From: DATKFM01 sp046154965
GTDB lineage: Bacteria; Pseudomonadota; Alphaproteobacteria; Dongiales; Dongiaceae
Length of the DNA: 64,000 bases
Reading direction: 5' to 3'
Assembly (NCBI GenBank): GCA_046154965.1
Contig: JBJXDY010000054.1
Span: 1 to 64,000, forward strand
Part shown: positions 62,401 to 64,000 of the stretch, in pieces
Position numbering within the stretch: the stretch's first letter is position 1
Layout: every line of letters begins with the position of its first letter
The notes under the pieces: generated by a model
The model's input: only the letters and a program-made list of their open reading frames with translations
What the model was told of the DNA's origin: nothing
Database searches by the model: none
Program-made: the position numbers and the translations under genes

Positions 62401-63895
62401 CGGCGCCATCGATCTGACGGGCACGCTGGCCAGCCGCGGCGTGCCGACCTTCAACGGCCACGTGACTGGCAACAACGTGGCCGTCAGTGAACTCATGGGC
62501 GGCGGTTTCCTGGCGAAACGCATCACCGGCCCGGTTTCCTTCGATACCGACCTGGCCTCCAGCGGCTACAGCATGGCCGAATTGGTCGGCGGGCTGCAGG
62601 GCAACGGCAAGGTCGATGGCTCCATCACCGTACTCAGCCAGGTGGAGCAGCAGGTGGGCTCGGCGCTGCTGGGAATTCTTGGCCAGCAGGTGAAGCAGCT
62701 GCAGGGCTTCACGGAGAGCGTCAACGCCGTCTATTCGGCCTTCACGGGCTCGCCGAACGCGCTGAACGGCACGTTCGATATCAATCAGGGCGTTCTGAAC
62801 ACCCAGGATCTCAGCCTGACGAACAACCGGGCCAGGTTGCTGGCGACGGGCGATGCTGACATCGCCGCCTGGACCATGGATATGATCGCGAACATCTTTT
62901 CCCAGGAGTATCCGGATCAGCCTTATCTCAGCATCGACCTCGACGGGCCGCTAGACGGGCCGAACACAAATTTCAGCGGCAATGCCTTCGCGCGCGGCAG
63001 CGAAGAGTCGCAGGGCGCCTTTGGCAACCAGTCGCCGGCGGACATCTTCAACGGCATCATCCCCGGTCTGCCAGGTTCAGGCAGCGGGGGCCAAAGCGGG
63101 TCGGGCATTCCCGGCCTCGATGGCGTCATCCCGGGCATCGGTGGCGGCGATGCCGGCGCGCAGGGTGAAGGCGAAACGCCGGGTATCGGCGGGATCGGCG
63201 TTGAGAACCTTCCCGATGCGCTCAGTGGCGAGCAGCAGCAACAGGAGCCGGCGCCTGAAGGGGCCGCGCCCGATGCCGCAACGCCCGACGAGACCGCTCC
63301 CGGTGAGGCCCCGGCGGCGGAACAGCCGGGCGAGGCGATAACGCCTGATGTCGAGCCGACGCCGGCGGAACAGCCTGCAACCGAACCGGAAGCAGCCGCG
63401 CCCGAAGGCGAGCAACCGGCAGCGGAACCGGACGCGCAACCGACAGAGCCGGATGCGCCGGTGCCGCCGGAGAAACCCGAAACGCCCAGCGACTTTGGCC
63501 AGCAACCGGCAGCAGAGCCGGAAGTGGCGCCCGAACCGGCACCGGAACCGGTCCCCGAAGCTCAGCCCGAGCCCCAGCCGGAGGCGGCGCCGCAACCAGA
63601 ACCGGAGATCGCGCCTGAGCCCGTGCCGGAGCCGGAGGTGGTGCCGGAGGTCGCACCAGAGCCTGCGCCCGAACCGGCACCGGAGGTAGCGCCGGAGCCC
63701 GTGCCGGACAGCGCCCCCGTGCTGGTGCCGGAGCCAGAGGAATCGCAGACCGAGCAGCCGAAGAAGCGAAAGGCGACGGACATACAGACCCAAGAGCAGC
63801 CGGCCGAACTCGCGGCGCCGGAAGCTCAGCCGGAGGGCGAACAAAGCACGGACCCCGGCACGATCGTGCCGCTGATCGAGCCCGAGCCGCAGTAG
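59402..63895 (+). CDS. AsmA family protein with Pro/Glu-rich C-terminal tail
   Basis: The 1497-residue protein begins MKKFLIGLGVLLVLLVIAVL, a membrane anchor. The AsmA N-terminal pattern follows (LITDEARKATGRDLVIDGDI; TISVAGIRFANAEGG; VKPVILLEKLPDGKGNWQI). A long beta-rich region of repeated units runs to about residue 1150; AsmA-like proteins form bridges or grooves that move phospholipids between membranes. The typical AsmA_2 end is seen near residue 1100 (VFDGSITVLSQVEQQ-type). Residues about 1200-1270 are Gly-rich, and about 1275-1497 are a Pro/Glu/Ala repeat tail (EPxPEP units) likely to span or rest in the periplasm. The last part contains a Lys-rich stretch (QPKKRKATD). Confidence 0.87.
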   Translation: MKKFLIGLGVLLVLLVIAVLVGPSFYDWNQHKQLITDEARKATGRDLVIDGDISAAILPMPTISVAGIRFANAEGGSAPDMITLETLKVRVALFPLIQGNVQIEEITLVKPVILLEKLPDGKGNWQITPPAAEPAATAAEQSSGGMPAVSLGNVNIADGTLIYRDAVAKSEQKIEALNANLAAASLQGPFGAKGSLIYQGLPATFDLSTGKIDPAQPAPVAIALGLGGAGSQGDAQIKFTGTLAQAADGVSAVGKLEGGSANLAAALDAVAPGSGSGAPIALDKPFKIAGEVNYAPTGGKIEKFALSLGDLTAAGDISFTPGTPSQAAVKLAINRIDLDSLLAQAAAKPAAPAEGPAPQEAGAFALPTGINAAVDIAIDAISYRGGLIDNTKFVGELANGEFAIKRFSAQLPGGAAVSAGGALTAVDGKPQIGGALEAKADNLRALLDWLQVAPAGVPAERLRTLALTSRFTAGADLLELADLDLKLDNSRITGGLRVALPRGGQQKMAFGVGLAIDQLNVDSYMPPAAAPAEAAPKPAGGGGLPLDSLKPLADLDANVELRVGKLTINQQTLQGVHLDGTVTGGTLTLRDLSVKEFAGGKGAINGTVTDLAGNPRFDTKFDLTAKDANKAFQAAGMGDRVKGKLGALKLAGALAGGAQDVNFNIDFGLSGIGATGQAKGKASGIGQGVVPRIDSTFNVQAKDAGPLLALAGIRGDVSKLGALSLKGNAASGTDDLNYDVTISIAGAGAKGSFKGRVLALSSAAPKVDTKLDFSADKPAPLLALAGMAGPEANKLGRIAATGSMAGNANDMKLDLALQGFGGAATVAGTVQTAAAPAPTKFDLAVTANHPEFRQLLSALVPGYKPAAAKLGPLQLSAKAQGSTDKATISGLSLRAGQTSLNGQASMDKSSGKPFYSAALKGGVVDISPFMPPPAKGGSSGGERWSREKLDLSALQSMDADVDFSADRFVANTTVIDNLKALLTLRDGTLTIKQLNGNTYGGAIDLTGTLASRGVPTFNGHVTGNNVAVSELMGGGFLAKRITGPVSFDTDLASSGYSMAELVGGLQGNGKVDGSITVLSQVEQQVGSALLGILGQQVKQLQGFTESVNAVYSAFTGSPNALNGTFDINQGVLNTQDLSLTNNRARLLATGDADIAAWTMDMIANIFSQEYPDQPYLSIDLDGPLDGPNTNFSGNAFARGSEESQGAFGNQSPADIFNGIIPGLPGSGSGGQSGSGIPGLDGVIPGIGGGDAGAQGEGETPGIGGIGVENLPDALSGEQQQQEPAPEGAAPDAATPDETAPGEAPAAEQPGEAITPDVEPTPAEQPATEPEAAAPEGEQPAAEPDAQPTEPDAPVPPEKPETPSDFGQQPAAEPEVAPEPAPEPVPEAQPEPQPEAAPQPEPEIAPEPVPEPEVVPEVAPEPAPEPAPEVAPEPVPDSAPVLVPEPEESQTEQPKKRKATDIQTQEQPAELAAPEAQPEGEQSTDPGTIVPLIEPEPQ

Positions 63896-63897
63896 GA

Positions 63898-64000
63898 CTA
63901 GACGATCTCCACGGTCACCGCGCCGAGGCCGTCGAACGACGCTTCGACGCGGCCCGGCCGATCGAGGCGAAGGGCGGCGACGATGCTGCCGAGAGTGATG
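63898..64000 (-). CDS. C-terminal end of a 2-keto-4-pentenoate hydratase/fumarylacetoacetase-family protein
   Basis: Only the last 34 residues are inside the window: ITLGSIVAALRLDRPGRVEA then SFDGLGAVTVEIV and a stop. The pattern LGSxVxxxxxxxGxVxxxxDGLGxVxVxI is the usual end of MhpD-type hydratases of aromatic meta-cleavage pathways. The rest of the gene lies beyond 64000. The stop codon is 2 bp from the AsmA stop. Confidence 0.72.
   Translation of the reverse strand, partial: ITLGSIVAALRLDRPGRVEASFDGLGAVTVEIV

Noticed and set aside
63200..63895. Repetitive DNA resembling a tandem-repeat or CRISPR-like array
   Set aside because: The repeats are codons for EPxPEP units inside the AsmA frame; there are no constant repeats with unique spacers.

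Overview
The window is GC-rich chromosomal DNA from an alphaproteobacterium. The evidence is the mraZ-rsmH-ftsL start of the division/cell-wall cluster, a type A RNase P RNA, small proteins typical of the class (DUF4169, PAS_5 proteins, a HGGxSTG-type protein) and many periplasmic-binding-protein transporters. I cannot name the genus. A rhodospirillalean-type environmental heterotroph is a guess. No rRNA, tRNA, CRISPR array, insertion sequence or prophage was found.

Layout. 1-5.2 kb (minus strand) holds housekeeping genes: ftsL (cut by the window edge), rsmH and mraZ with an array of 10-bp-spaced TGGG boxes, rnpB, an AmpD-like amidase, an EamA permease and a TerB/DnaJ protein. 5.2-11.4 kb is a catabolic island: a decayed mandelate racemase-family gene beside an intact paralogue, then a divergent importer (binding protein and two permeases, no ATPase) and an SDR dehydrogenase. 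11.5-17.6 kb carries a tiny zinc-ribbon protein, a fused 5-oxoprolinase, a methyltransferase and OsmC. 17.6-22.3 kb combines an MFS carrier, an EgtD-family methyltransferase whose imidazole-binding residues are replaced, and a kynureninase-like/tryptophan 2,3-dioxygenase operon. 22.4-27.4 kb holds a DUF1989 protein, a TauE/SafE exporter, an ASCH protein, acetate kinase and sulfoacetaldehyde acetyltransferase (xsc), which together point to sulfonate breakdown.

27.4-36.1 kb is mixed accessory DNA: a HGGxSTG protein behind an AT-rich promoter, an ankyrin-glyoxalase fusion, a DUF6644/DUF6152 pair, a periplasmic histidine phosphatase, a frameshifted GNAT gene, MFS and LysE exporters, a low-complexity secreted protein and a MocR regulator. 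36.2-45.3 kb holds two complete ABC importers of the polyamine/iron type, the second followed by ridA. 45.3-51.9 kb has a chemoreceptor, a deletion-scarred remnant of another chemoreceptor, a secreted protein, a cupin, an omega-aminotransferase and a PhyH dioxygenase. 52-56.7 kb is a five-gene minus-strand run: PAS_5, a preATP-grasp/ATP-grasp ligase resembling PGM1, MFS, PAS_5, secreted protein. 56.9-64 kb contains a D-lactate dehydrogenase-type flavoprotein, a third PAS_5 protein, a DUF4169 protein, a giant AsmA protein with a Pro/Glu-rich tail, and the end of a fumarylacetoacetase-family gene.

Two places look least like known systems: the EgtD-like enzyme with a non-canonical pocket beside tryptophan-degradation genes, and the PAS_5/ATP-grasp/MFS run, which has the form of a small make-and-export pathway for an amino-acid conjugate. 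Functions are inferred from family motifs and context only.
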